In this document: positions 55,411 to 64,000 of the stretch, one piece after another
Layout of the letters: each line of letters opens with the position of its first letter
Numbering within the stretch: position 1 is the first letter of the stretch
NCBI GenBank assembly: GCA_001801815.1
Contig: MGXU01000010.1
Location: forward strand, 320,332 to 384,331
Direction of reading: 5' to 3'
DNA: 64,000 bases
Source of the DNA: Gammaproteobacteria bacterium RIFCSPHIGHO2_12_FULL_36_30
Lineage (GTDB): Bacteria > Pseudomonadota > Gammaproteobacteria > Coxiellales > Coxiellaceae
The notes under the pieces: generated by a model
Told to the model about the DNA's origin: nothing
The model's database searches: none
Seen by the model: only the letters and a program-made list of their open reading frames with translations
Made by a program: the position numbers and the translations under genes

Positions 55411-58308
55411 ATGATTTCCACATCCGCATTCAATCGGTTAATAACCATCACCAGAATTTTTTTTGGGATTTTTGTCACGGTATTAGGCGGCATAGTATTA
55501 TTTGGTTGGTATACTGACAATATCACTCTGATTCAAGTCAGACCTTATTTAACACCCATGCAATTCAACACCGCTCTCGGCATATTGTTATCGGGCTTAT
55601 CAATGTTATGCTTAAAAAATTATAGAAAAATAGCTATTTTTTTTAGTGTGATAATATTTTTATTAACAGCATTAACTTTATTGCAATATATTTTTTATAT
55701 TAATATTGGCATAGATCAATTATTTGTAAAATCAATTTTTACCACCAATACATCACATCCCGGTAGAATGGCGCCCAACACAGCAATGTGTCTTTTAGCA
55801 ATTAGTATCATGTTTTTAACAAATCAATTCTCAGCACATTATAAATGGAACAGTCTCATTGCTCTCATTTTATGCGTCATTGTCGGCATCATGGGATTAA
55901 CATCACTGACAGGTTATTTCTTACATGTTTCAGTATTATATAATTGGGGAAATTATACTGCGATGGCATTACACACAGCGAGTGGGTTATTAGCCATTGC
56001 GATTGGTAGTTTTTTATTTATGTTAAATCAAAGTTGGCAAGATCATGCAGAAAGAAATTACTGTCCCGTTATGATTGTTTGCGTAATTGCAATTCCACTA
56101 TTTTTAATTTCATGGCAATCAATAGTGAGATATCAAAATAATATTATCAAAGAATCTATTTCGCAGGAATTAATTTCTGGTGAGGCTTATTTAAACGCAT
56201 TTTTATCTAATCGAGTTTATGCATTCATACGATTGTTTGATCGTGGAACATATGATAATTACTATAAAAATGATTTTTGGAAAAAGGATGCCGATGCATA
56301 TTTTTCCACATATCTAGCTTTGCAAAGCGTATCCGCGCAAGATAACGATGGGAAAATTTATTTATACGCACGAGATGCGGATGCGCAATTAGCTGCAAAA
56401 AAAAATATTGCCATTTGCAATGCTCTGCTACAACAAAAAAATAAAAATTTTAATACGACAATAAAAAACGTCACAATTACAACTAACTCTCAGTTATTTT
56501 GCCTTGAAAAAAATCCAGGTAACTCTTTAGCAATTTTTAATGTTCAGCAATTATTTTCATTTTTATTTGATTTTCCTGTTTGGAAATCTTATGGAATTGA
56601 ATTATCAAATCAAGATGGAATTGTTTTTTCAAAAAAAATCACAAGTGGGGATGATTTTTTCAGAAAACAATGGGGGCAAGAAAATAAATTTGCCGTATTT
56701 GGCCAACAATGGAATTTAGAAATATGGCCAAATGAGAAATGGGTGCGTGAAAAAAGTTCTTTATTTCCAGAATTTTTTCTACTGTTTGGATTAATACTCA
56801 CAGGATTGCTAGCAACTGTGATGCAAATGTGGCAATTGTCTGAACGTAAAAATAAATTATTAATACAGTACAACGCGATCATTAATAAAATGGATGAAGG
56901 ATTTTGTATTGTTGAAATCATTTATGATAAAAATAAAAACCCAATTGATTGGCGTTATCTCAATGTTAATCCATCGTTTGAAAAACAAACCAGGTTAAAA
57001 AATGTAATAGGGAAAAGAGTATTGGAAGTCATTCCAACTATAGAAAATGTTTGGATTGAAACGTTTGCTAAAGTTGCTTTATCAGGCGAAGGCGTTCAGT
57101 TGGAAAATTTTGCCGAAGGTTTAAATAGATGGTATGAAGCGTATGCATTTACCATAAAAGATTTTAAAAAAAATCAGGTTGCAATATTATTTAAAGATAT
57201 TACAGATAGGAAGAAAAATGAGAGTGATCTTGCACAACAAGCTAAAAATATTAAGTTATTATATGAAACAATGATGATAGCTTCTAATGCGAAAAGCACA
57301 CAAGACGCAATGCGTGACTGTTTAAATCTTATTTGTAAAGCAATAGACTGGCCAGTTGGACATATTTATATTCTAAATCAAAATAAAATATCAGAATTAG
57401 AATCGTCTCATATTTGGTATTGCGAATATCCTGAAAAAATGACTGAATTTAAAACGGTATCAGAAAAAATGCACTTTACAAAAGGTGTTGGATTGCCAGG
57501 GCGAATTTTGGAATCAAAAAAACCCGTTTGGATTTTTGATATTAATAAAGATAATAATTTTCCACGTGCGGCGCTTTGTCGTGATATTAAAATTCGTGGC
57601 GCAGCAGGATTTCCAATATTATTACATTACGAAGTAATTGCGGTATTTGAATTTTTTTCATATGAACAGAAAGAATATGATGAGCGCATATTGCATATTT
57701 TTGAGGTAATGGGCGAACAAATCGGCCACGTTTTTGAGCGAACATTTGCACATCAAGAATTAGAAAGTCATGCAACTGTCTTGCAAAATGAAAATGAAAC
57801 GCTGGAAAAATTTGCTTATCATGATCACTTAACAAAAATTCCGAATCGATTATCGTTTGATGAATTGTTGATGAAAACATTGGCGCATGCAAAACGACAT
57901 AAAAAAATGTTTGCGCTAATGATGCTTGATTTAGATTATTTTAAAAAAATTAACGATACATTTGGTCATGCGGCGGGAGATGAATTATTAAAACAGGTTA
58001 GTCTTCGATTTCAATCTGTGATCCGTGCTGAAGATACATTAGCAAGATTGGGTGGCGATGAATTTGGAATATTAGTTGTCGATATCAAGAATAAAGAAGA
58101 TGCTGTCATTTTTGCAAAAAAATTAATGAAGGCGTTAGTAGAGCCAATATTTTTAGATGAAAAACCTGTGAATATAACATGTAGTGTTGGTATCGCAGTT
58201 TATCCCTTTTCTGGCGACACCGCTGCTACGCTTATGCAAAATGCTGACACGGCGATGTATAAAGTAAAAAATGCGGGAAGAAATAATTTTCAGTTTTATG
58301 AGGAATAA
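55411..58308 (+). CDS. multi-domain membrane diguanylate cyclase (sensor-PAS-GAF-GGDEF)
   Basis: 965 residues from ATG 55411 (GGAAG before it; GTG 55375 unlikely). Order: six or seven membrane helices (about 1-235), an exported sensor region (about 240-450), another helix (about 455-475), PAS (about 490-600; GFCIVEIIYDKNKNPIDWRY), GAF (about 620-770; CRDIKIRGAAGFPILLHYEV), then GGDEF (about 795-965). Intact RLGGDEFGIL with RxxD site RAED five residues upstream. Second diguanylate cyclase in the window; no EAL. Senses at least two signals (membrane/periplasmic and PAS/GAF ligands, unknown). Confidence 0.9.
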   Translation: MISTSAFNRLITITRIFFGIFVTVLGGIVLFGWYTDNITLIQVRPYLTPMQFNTALGILLSGLSMLCLKNYRKIAIFFSVIIFLLTALTLLQYIFYINIGIDQLFVKSIFTTNTSHPGRMAPNTAMCLLAISIMFLTNQFSAHYKWNSLIALILCVIVGIMGLTSLTGYFLHVSVLYNWGNYTAMALHTASGLLAIAIGSFLFMLNQSWQDHAERNYCPVMIVCVIAIPLFLISWQSIVRYQNNIIKESISQELISGEAYLNAFLSNRVYAFIRLFDRGTYDNYYKNDFWKKDADAYFSTYLALQSVSAQDNDGKIYLYARDADAQLAAKKNIAICNALLQQKNKNFNTTIKNVTITTNSQLFCLEKNPGNSLAIFNVQQLFSFLFDFPVWKSYGIELSNQDGIVFSKKITSGDDFFRKQWGQENKFAVFGQQWNLEIWPNEKWVREKSSLFPEFFLLFGLILTGLLATVMQMWQLSERKNKLLIQYNAIINKMDEGFCIVEIIYDKNKNPIDWRYLNVNPSFEKQTRLKNVIGKRVLEVIPTIENVWIETFAKVALSGEGVQLENFAEGLNRWYEAYAFTIKDFKKNQVAILFKDITDRKKNESDLAQQAKNIKLLYETMMIASNAKSTQDAMRDCLNLICKAIDWPVGHIYILNQNKISELESSHIWYCEYPEKMTEFKTVSEKMHFTKGVGLPGRILESKKPVWIFDINKDNNFPRAALCRDIKIRGAAGFPILLHYEVIAVFEFFSYEQKEYDERILHIFEVMGEQIGHVFERTFAHQELESHATVLQNENETLEKFAYHDHLTKIPNRLSFDELLMKTLAHAKRHKKMFALMMLDLDYFKKINDTFGHAAGDELLKQVSLRFQSVIRAEDTLARLGGDEFGILVVDIKNKEDAVIFAKKLMKALVEPIFLDEKPVNITCSVGIAVYPFSGDTAATLMQNADTAMYKVKNAGRNNFQFYEE

Positions 58309-58325
58309 AATTTTTATTTTATTCC
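58302..58325. terminator. shared AT-rich hairpin between DGC and guaA
   Basis: GGAATAAAAT (58302-58311), TTTT loop, ATTTTATTCC (58316-58325): perfect ten-base palindrome holding both stop codons of the convergent genes. Likely a bidirectional terminator though the stem is AT-rich. Confidence 0.5.
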
Positions 58326-59884
58326 CATTCAATTGTTGACGGTGGTTTTCCAGATATATCATAAACAACACGCGAAATATTTTTCACTTCATTTAAAATT
58401 TTATTACTGACTTCTGTTAAAAATGCATGTGGTAATTCTGCGAATGATGCAGTCATAAAATCGGTTGTGCAAACTGCACGTAATGCAATCACATATTCAT
58501 AACAACGCGCATCACCTTTTACGCCAACTGATTTTACTGGTAAAAATACAGCGAAAGCCTGCGCGACTTTATCGTATAAATTATTTTTTCTTAAGGCTTC
58601 GATGAAAATTGCATCTGCTTCTTGCAAAATTTCTACAAATTCTTTTTTAACTTCCGCTAAAATGCGAATGCCTAAACCTGCGCCAGGAAATGGATGACGA
58701 TAAACCATTTCGTTTGGTAATCCTAATTGCACGCCAAGTGCACGCACTTCATCTTTAAATAATTCGCGCAGTGGTTCAATTAATTTAAATTGCATATTTT
58801 CAGGTAATCCACCAACATTATGATGCGATTTAATCACATGCGATCCTGACGATGCATGACCTGATTCAATTACGTCAGGATAAATTGTACCTTGCGCTAA
58901 AAATTGTATGCCTTTTAATTTTTCAGCTTCGTGATCGAAAATTTCTATAAATGTTTTTCCGATAATTTTTCTTTTTGCTTCAGGATCAATAATATTTTTT
59001 AATTTATCAAAAAATAAATTTTGTGCGTTGACGCGAATGACTTTTACGCCTAAATTTTTAGCGAACACTTGCATCACGTGATCGCCTTCATTTTTTCGCA
59101 TTAAACCTGTGTCGACAAATACGCAAATTAGTTGATCGCCGATTGATTTATGTAAAAGTGCTGCTAAAACAGATGAATCAACGCCACCTGATAACGCGAG
59201 TAATACTTTTTCATTTCCAACTTTGTCGCGAATAGTTTTAATATTTTCATCAATAATATTTTTGGTCGTCCAATTTTTTTCGCAATGACAAATTTTAAAA
59301 ACAAAATTTTCTAATATTTTTTTTCCGTTTTGTGTGTGTGTAACTTCAGGATGGAATTGTACTGCGTAGAATTTTTTTTCTGAATTGCACATTGCAGCGA
59401 TCGGCGCATTATTTGTTGTTGCAATAATAGAAAATCCTGCGGGAATTTTGGTGACGTGGTCGCCGTGGCTCATCCAGACTTCTCGCTTGCTTACGCGCGC
59501 GGCTCCCTGTTGAGATTGATCGAAGTTGAATAATTCGCATTGATTAAATTCACATTCTGCTAATCCAAATTCACGTTTATTACTTGATTCAACGGTACCG
59601 CCTAATTGTTGCGCCATTGTTTGCATGCCGTAACAAATTCCCAAAACAGGAACACCTAATTCAAAAATAATTTTTGATGCGCGTGGCGTGTGTTTTTCAA
59701 TTACTGTTTCAGGACCACCCGATAAAATAATTCCATTCGGATTAAATGCGCGAATTTTTTCGTCAGAAATATTCGGGTGCATTAATTCACAATAAACGCC
59801 GCATTCACGAACACGGCGTGCGATTAATTGTGCGTACTGCGAACCAAAATCAATAATTAAAATTTTATGTTGATGGATATTCAT
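58319..59884 (-). CDS. guaA: GMP synthase (glutamine-hydrolysing)
   Basis: 521 residues. Glutamine amidotransferase domain (1-195; catalytic Cys in [17 protein letters not shown], His/Glu in [10 protein letters not shown]), ATP-pyrophosphatase domain ([18 protein letters not shown]), and the C-terminal dimerisation end PPSTIEWE. The last step of GMP synthesis. Residues about 126-134 (QGAARVSKR) in the loop before VWMSHGD are encoded by the 28-bp repeat, replacing the normal loop sequence with no net length change relative to E. coli. Follows guaB with one-base overlap. Confidence 0.97.
   Translation of the reverse strand: MNIHQHKILIIDFGSQYAQLIARRVRECGVYCELMHPNISDEKIRAFNPNGIILSGGPETVIEKHTPRASKIIFELGVPVLGICYGMQTMAQQLGGTVESSNKREFGLAECEFNQCELFNFDQSQQGAARVSKREVWMSHGDHVTKIPAGFSIIATTNNAPIAAMCNSEKKFYAVQFHPEVTHTQNGKKILENFVFKICHCEKNWTTKNIIDENIKTIRDKVGNEKVLLALSGGVDSSVLAALLHKSIGDQLICVFVDTGLMRKNEGDHVMQVFAKNLGVKVIRVNAQNLFFDKLKNIIDPEAKRKIIGKTFIEIFDHEAEKLKGIQFLAQGTIYPDVIESGHASSGSHVIKSHHNVGGLPENMQFKLIEPLRELFKDEVRALGVQLGLPNEMVYRHPFPGAGLGIRILAEVKKEFVEILQEADAIFIEALRKNNLYDKVAQAFAVFLPVKSVGVKGDARCYEYVIALRAVCTTDFMTASFAELPHAFLTEVSNKILNEVKNISRVVYDISGKPPSTIEWE
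59483..59510. repeat. 28-bp dispersed repeat, copy 2, inside guaA
   Basis: Identical to 20317-20344. It codes QGAARVSKR of GuaA in a different reading frame from the one used at the ferredoxin end. Lies in a surface loop between the amidotransferase strands. Confidence 0.8.
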
Positions 59885-61347
59885 TATTCTTCTCTCGAAT
59901 AATTCGGCGCTTCTTTTGTAATTTGCACATCATGCACGTGACTTTCGCGAACGCCGGCATTGGTAATTCGCACAAATTTCGCTTGTTTTTGCATGTTTTC
60001 GATTGTTGCTGCGCCAACATATCCCATTGATGAACGCAAACCGCCGGTTAATTGATGTAATACATTTCGCAATGAACCTTTGTATGGAACACGTCCTTCA
60101 ATTCCTTCAGGAACATATTTTTTTTCGGATTCATTTTTTTCTTGCGCATAACGATCGTGTGAACCTTCAGACATCGCGCTAACAGATCCCATGCCACGAT
60201 ATACTTTGTAAGATCGACCTTGAAATAAAATCACTTCACCAGGCGCTTCTTCTGTGCCTGCGAATAATCCACCGATCATCACACACGCTGCACCTGCTGC
60301 AATTGCTTTTGCAATATCACCTGAAAAACGAATGCCGCCATCTGCAACAACTGGAATATTTTTTTTCGAAGCTGCTTTCACAACATCTGAAATTGCAGTG
60401 ATTTGTGGAACGCCGATGCCAGCAACAATTCGCGTTGTGCAAATTGAACCAGGACCCATTCCCACTTTTATTGCATCAACACCCGCTTCCATTAATGCAA
60501 TTGCAGCATCAGCTGTTGCAATATTTCCACCCATCACTTGTTGTGCCGGATAATTTTTTTTAATAAATTTTATTGTATCGATGACACCTTTTGAATGTCC
60601 GTGCGCAGTATCAACCACAATTAAATCGACACCCTCTGCAATTAATGCGGCAACGCGATCTGGAGTTTCAGCGCCTGTTGTAACAGCAGCGCCAACACGC
60701 AATTGTCCATTTTCATTTTTAGTTGCCAGTGGTTTTGATTGTGATTTTAAAATATCCTTGACGGTATACATGCCGCGTAATTCAAATGCATCATTTACAA
60801 TTAATATTTTTTCAACACGATGTTGACGAAATAATGTCATAACCGCATCACGCGACACACCTTCTTTTACGGTAATTAAACGCTCTTTTGGTGTCATGAC
60901 ATTTAAAACTAAATTATCAAAATTATTTTCAAAACGAATATCGCGACTTGTAACAATCCCAACAAGATTTTTTCCTTCGACAACTGGCATGCCAGAAATA
61001 TTATTTTTCTCGGTAATTTCTATCAATTCGTGAATGGTTGTTTTTGGAGAAACAGTAATGGGATCTTTCACCACACCGCTTTCAAATTTTTTAACACGGC
61101 GCACTTCACGCGCTTGCGATTCAATCGACATGTTTTTATGTAAAATGCCCAAACCACCTTCTTCTGCAATACAAACAGCAAGTCGATGTTCCGTGACAGT
61201 GTCCATTGCAGCGGAAAGGATCGGAATGTTCAGTTGAATTTCACGTGTTAAATTTGTTTTTAACGACGCATCTTTTGGCAAAATATCAGAATATTGTGGG
61301 ATTAATAGTACATCATCGAAGGTTAAAGCATCTTGTGTGATTTGCAT
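59884..61347 (-). CDS. guaB: IMP dehydrogenase
   Basis: 487 residues. Tandem CBS module inserted at about 90-205 ([19 protein letters not shown]), catalytic loop [18 protein letters not shown] with Cys, flap [11 protein letters not shown]. Converts IMP to XMP. GAGG seven bases before ATG; operon guaBA with one-base overlap to guaA. Divergent from orn over 130 bases. Confidence 0.97.
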   Translation of the reverse strand: MQITQDALTFDDVLLIPQYSDILPKDASLKTNLTREIQLNIPILSAAMDTVTEHRLAVCIAEEGGLGILHKNMSIESQAREVRRVKKFESGVVKDPITVSPKTTIHELIEITEKNNISGMPVVEGKNLVGIVTSRDIRFENNFDNLVLNVMTPKERLITVKEGVSRDAVMTLFRQHRVEKILIVNDAFELRGMYTVKDILKSQSKPLATKNENGQLRVGAAVTTGAETPDRVAALIAEGVDLIVVDTAHGHSKGVIDTIKFIKKNYPAQQVMGGNIATADAAIALMEAGVDAIKVGMGPGSICTTRIVAGIGVPQITAISDVVKAASKKNIPVVADGGIRFSGDIAKAIAAGAACVMIGGLFAGTEEAPGEVILFQGRSYKVYRGMGSVSAMSEGSHDRYAQEKNESEKKYVPEGIEGRVPYKGSLRNVLHQLTGGLRSSMGYVGAATIENMQKQAKFVRITNAGVRESHVHDVQITKEAPNYSREE

Positions 61348-61477
61348 TCATCGCCTCGCGCTTTTAGCTCTATTGGATAAATGCAAGGCATTGTAGCGTA
61401 AAATGCGCACAGAAGCTATACTGAATAAATTATCTATGCCGTACATTTCGGCGCTGTAAAACCACGAGAATATAATC

Positions 61478-62023
61478 ATGTCACAATTAAACGAAAATAA
61501 TCTTGTCTGGCTAGATTTAGAAATGACGGGATTAAATCCAGATGAAAATCGCATTATTGAAATTGCAACTATTGTGACTGATTCAGAATTAAATATTATT
61601 GCAGAAGGCCCTGCGATGGCAATTCATCAAGCGCAAATATATTTGGATCAAATGGATAAATGGTGCACGGAACAACATGGAAAATCTGGTTTAACAAAAC
61701 GCGTGCAAGAAAGTAATGTTGCGGAAAAAGAAGCGGAAAAATTAACACTTGAATTTATAAAAAAATATGTTCCCGCAAAAACGTCGCCGATGTGTGGAAA
61801 TACAATTTATCAAGATCGTCGTTTTTTAGCGAAATATATGCCGTCGCTAGAAGATTATTTTCATTATCGTTTGTTGGACGTGAGCACACTCAAAATACTC
61901 GCGCAAAAATGGGCGCCGGATATCACAAAAGGTTTTAAGAAAGATTCGACACACCTCGCTTTGCAAGATATTCGCGATTCGATTGAAGAGTTGCGTTATT
62001 ATCGAATGCACTTTATTAAGTAG
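61478..62023 (+). CDS. orn: oligoribonuclease
   Basis: 181 residues, DEDDh exonuclease. [25 protein letters not shown] at the start, and later [20 protein letters not shown]. Degrades 2-5-nt RNAs and pGpG, the c-di-GMP breakdown product, which ties it to the cyclases nearby. GAGAATATAATC upstream of ATG. Confidence 0.95.
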   Translation: MSQLNENNLVWLDLEMTGLNPDENRIIEIATIVTDSELNIIAEGPAMAIHQAQIYLDQMDKWCTEQHGKSGLTKRVQESNVAEKEAEKLTLEFIKKYVPAKTSPMCGNTIYQDRRFLAKYMPSLEDYFHYRLLDVSTLKILAQKWAPDITKGFKKDSTHLALQDIRDSIEELRYYRMHFIK

Positions 62024-62092
62024 AATCTAGCGAATTTAGTCTCGACTCTGATACAATAAAGCCACAGTTTACTTTTTAGAAGGGAATCGCTT

Positions 62093-62674
62093 ATGTCAGC
62101 ATTGATCGCAATTATCATCGCTTATTTATTAGGTTCAGTTTCACCCGCAATTATCGTTTCAAAAGTCTATAAAACACCTGATCCACGCACAGAAGGCTCT
62201 GGAAATGCAGGCGCTACGAATATTTTGCGTATTGCCGGCAAACCGCAAGCATTGATGGTTTTAGTTGGAGATGTATTGAAAGGGTTGATCGCTGTTTGGA
62301 TTGGTCATCTTTTTCAAGTGCATGGATTTATGTTGGGCATCGTTGGTTTGGCTGCCGTAATCGGACATATATTTCCCCTTTATTTTAAATTCAAAGGCGG
62401 AAAAGGTGTTGCGACAGCTGTTGGCGCAACGCTTGGCTTGTCATTTTTGTGTGGAATATTGATGGCAATCGTTTGGGCTGTTGTTGCATTTGCACTGCGT
62501 TTTGCTTCGCTTGCATCATTGGTTGCAGTTATCTTAGCGCCATTTTTCTTATTGATATTTGCAAAAGCAGCGTTCTTTGTCCCCAGTTTATTAATTGCTG
62601 CGGTGATTGTTTGGAAACATAAAGAAAATATTGAACGTCTGAGAAATAAAACGGAAAGTAAGATTGAGTTTTAG
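62093..62674 (+). CDS. plsY: acyl-phosphate glycerol-3-phosphate acyltransferase
   Basis: 193 residues, five membrane helices. The catalytic loops GSGNAGATNILRIAGK and FKGGKGVATAVGA are in place, with the GNxGATN and GGKGVAT family signatures. Starts phospholipid synthesis with acyl-phosphate. GAAGGG upstream of ATG. Terminated by the hairpin at 62683. Confidence 0.95.
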   Translation: MSALIAIIIAYLLGSVSPAIIVSKVYKTPDPRTEGSGNAGATNILRIAGKPQALMVLVGDVLKGLIAVWIGHLFQVHGFMLGIVGLAAVIGHIFPLYFKFKGGKGVATAVGATLGLSFLCGILMAIVWAVVAFALRFASLASLVAVILAPFFLLIFAKAAFFVPSLLIAAVIVWKHKENIERLRNKTESKIEF

Positions 62675-62682
62675 CAATCGCG

Positions 62683-62720
62683 ATCAGTGATCAATCCGAT
62701 GATCACTGATTCTTTTTGTT
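62683..62720. terminator. bidirectional terminator after plsY
   Basis: ATCAGTGATCA (62683-62693) pairs with TGATCACTGAT (62700-62710) around ATCCGA, followed by TCTTTTTGTT. It also contains the stop of the small convergent exported-protein gene. Clear rho-independent signal for plsY. Confidence 0.85.
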
Positions 62721-63100
62721 ACTGGATAAACCCGCAATTTTTGTTTATCTCCATTACAATAAATAACACGCACCAAATATCCTAATTTTTCATCAACGAT
62801 AGAATACGTCGCATACTCAACATATTTTCCATCATGTTTCGCATACGAAGCACATATTTTTTTACCTGGCACAACACGCGACTGCCCATGAATTATTTTT
62901 CCATTCGAAAAAATATATTGTTCATTTGAAATGCCTTTGTGAAAATGTCGTTTTACAAAAAAATTTTCATGATTGGATTTACTAATTACATTTGCGTATT
63001 TTGTTCGAGATAAATAAGTTGCGCAGGGAACGATATCATTTGCAAATAAAATAGTTGTAAATGTAAAAATTGCGATTAATAGTAAGAATTTCTTCAGCAT
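62684..63100 (-). CDS. small exported protein, unknown family
   Basis: 138 residues with a signal peptide (1-20, TTILFA-ND), and four cysteines (VPCATY, KICASY, VIYCNG and one before), probably two disulphides in the periplasm. Basic C-terminal half (RVYPVTKRISDHRIDH). No recognised domain. Follows rnr by 11 bases on the same strand, so in its operon. Confidence 0.6.
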   Translation of the reverse strand: MLKKFLLLIAIFTFTTILFANDIVPCATYLSRTKYANVISKSNHENFFVKRHFHKGISNEQYIFSNGKIIHGQSRVVPGKKICASYAKHDGKYVEYATYSIVDEKLGYLVRVIYCNGDKQKLRVYPVTKRISDHRIDH

Positions 63101-63111
63101 AAATTACGTCT

Positions 63112-64000
63112 CTACGCTAACACAAAATCAATTTGTCTATCATCCAAATTCACCCTTGCAACTTGCACGCGAATTGCATCACCTAATCGATACACTGTAT
63201 TTCCAGATTTTCCACGCAATGCATGATGCACAGAATCAAATTGATAATAATCATTTTTTAATGCGGTGACATGCACTAAACCTTGCACATAAATATCTTT
63301 TAATTCTACAAATAAACCAAAACCCGTTACATCCGCAATAAAACCATCAAATGTTTGTCCCACTTTATGCTGCATATAATCGCATTTTAACCAATCTGTT
63401 GCATCACGCGATGCACGATCAGCGCGACGTTCTGTCATCGAACAATGCTCACCAATTAATTCTACTTTTTCCGCTGCTAAAGAAAATTTTGATGCTTTTT
63501 CTTTTTGTATGACTTGTTTTAATGCGCGATGAATATATAAATCAGGATAACGACGAATCGGCGAAGTGAAATGACAATAACTTTCGTAAGATAAACCAAA
63601 ATGTCCGCGATTATCAGTGGAATAAATTGCTTGACGCAATGAACGCAACATCACCGTTTGAATTAATTGTGCGTCGGGTCTTTTTGAAACGCGCTCTAAT
63701 AATTTTGCAAAATCACTTGGTGTTGGAGCATCACCGCCCGCCAATCGCAATGCAAATGATTTTAAAAAATCGCGCAGGCTTAATAATTTGTCCGGTTGTG
63801 GCAAATCATGAACGCGATAAAGTACTGGAATTCCAGACGTTTCAAGATATTTTGACGTGCATTCATTTGCAAGCAACATCATTTCTTCAATAATTTGATG
63901 TGCAACATTTCGTTTGCGTGCAACAATGCGATCAATTTTTCCATCTTTGCTAAATAAAATTTGTGTTTCGGTTGTTTCAAATTCGATTGCACCGCGAAAT
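63112..64000 (-). CDS. rnr: ribonuclease R, 3' part only
   Basis: About 296 codons, open beyond the window edge (frame stays open to 64000: FRGAIEFETTETQILFSKDG and on). The RNB catalytic end (RNVAHQIIEEMMLLAN, TSPIRRYPDLYIHRAL with conserved arginines) and the S1 domain (about the last 80 residues; VGQTFDGFIADVTGFGLFVEL) are present. The usual basic C-terminal tail is missing: it stops at DRQIDFVLA. Degrades structured RNA from the 3' end, with Orn finishing the oligos. Confidence 0.95.
   Translation of the reverse strand, partial: FRGAIEFETTETQILFSKDGKIDRIVARKRNVAHQIIEEMMLLANECTSKYLETSGIPVLYRVHDLPQPDKLLSLRDFLKSFALRLAGGDAPTPSDFAKLLERVSKRPDAQLIQTVMLRSLRQAIYSTDNRGHFGLSYESYCHFTSPIRRYPDLYIHRALKQVIQKEKASKFSLAAEKVELIGEHCSMTERRADRASRDATDWLKCDYMQHKVGQTFDGFIADVTGFGLFVELKDIYVQGLVHVTALKNDYYQFDSVHHALRGKSGNTVYRLGDAIRVQVARVNLDDRQIDFVLA

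Overview
The window looks like the chromosome of an AT-rich gammaproteobacterium. Evidence: a dnaX-recR-ybaB block preceded by a short 4.5S-type SRP RNA, separate tsaD/tsaE/nnrD/amiC genes, HemW, FabV as enoyl reductase, DUF1820, RNase R, and a bipartite amino-acid-burning metabolism. The strong A/T codon bias, two large APC amino-acid permeases, leucine and proline catabolism, several toxin-antitoxin loci, a RhuM-Fic protein and a giant orphan protein together suggest a host-associated member near Legionellales/Coxiellaceae. That placement is inference; no marker here proves it.

Layout. 0-5.9 kb: 3' end of mtaD, HMG-CoA lyase, a diguanylate cyclase coupled to uvrB, aspartate aminotransferase. 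5.9-9.8 kb: tRNA-Asn, a RelE/Xre toxin-antitoxin pair, an MFS exporter with a YdhS-like flavoprotein, and a small MITE-like element. 9.8-23.6 kb: APC permease, a cell-wall/tRNA-modification cluster (amiC, tsaE, nnrD, outer membrane protein, tsaD, mdh, nudE), L,D-transpeptidase, hemW, DUF2797, a thin 2Fe-2S ferredoxin, fabV, second APC permease. 23.6-29.5 kb: SRP RNA, dnaX, YbaB-like gene, recR, ybaB, then perM, a patatin lipoprotein and gdpD. 29.5-35 kb: a tightly overlapping operon of leucine dehydrogenase, 2-oxoacid dehydrogenase E1alpha/E1beta/E2 and tgt. 35-42.2 kb is the accessory part: GNAT, RhuM-Fic, a 1454-residue protein of unknown family, a 519-bp gene-free stretch and an orphan Xre regulator with a perfect 18-bp operator palindrome. 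42-50 kb: hpt, mscS, nagZ, DUF1820, DUF924, a cytosolic L,D-transpeptidase, miaA, a lipoprotein, an encapsulated-ferritin-type protein and murI. 50-64 kb: MFS exporter, putA-ppa, tadA, VapBC, a large membrane diguanylate cyclase, guaBA, orn, plsY, a small exported protein and the 3' part of rnr.

How it works together. PutA (proline to glutamate), the LeuDH/BCKDH operon (leucine and other branched-chain amino acids to acyl-CoA), HMG-CoA lyase (last step of leucine breakdown), AspC and Mdh form parts of an amino-acid-fuelled central metabolism, supplied by two APC permeases. Two RxxD-inhibited diguanylate cyclases are present without a phosphodiesterase in the window. Dispersed palindromic repeats occur, some of them reaching into coding sequence (C-terminus of the ferredoxin, an internal loop of GuaA, C-terminus of Tgt). 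Most genes are ordinary housekeeping; the most unusual objects are the 1454-residue protein, the ferritin without an encapsulin shell or targeting tail, and the repeat families.
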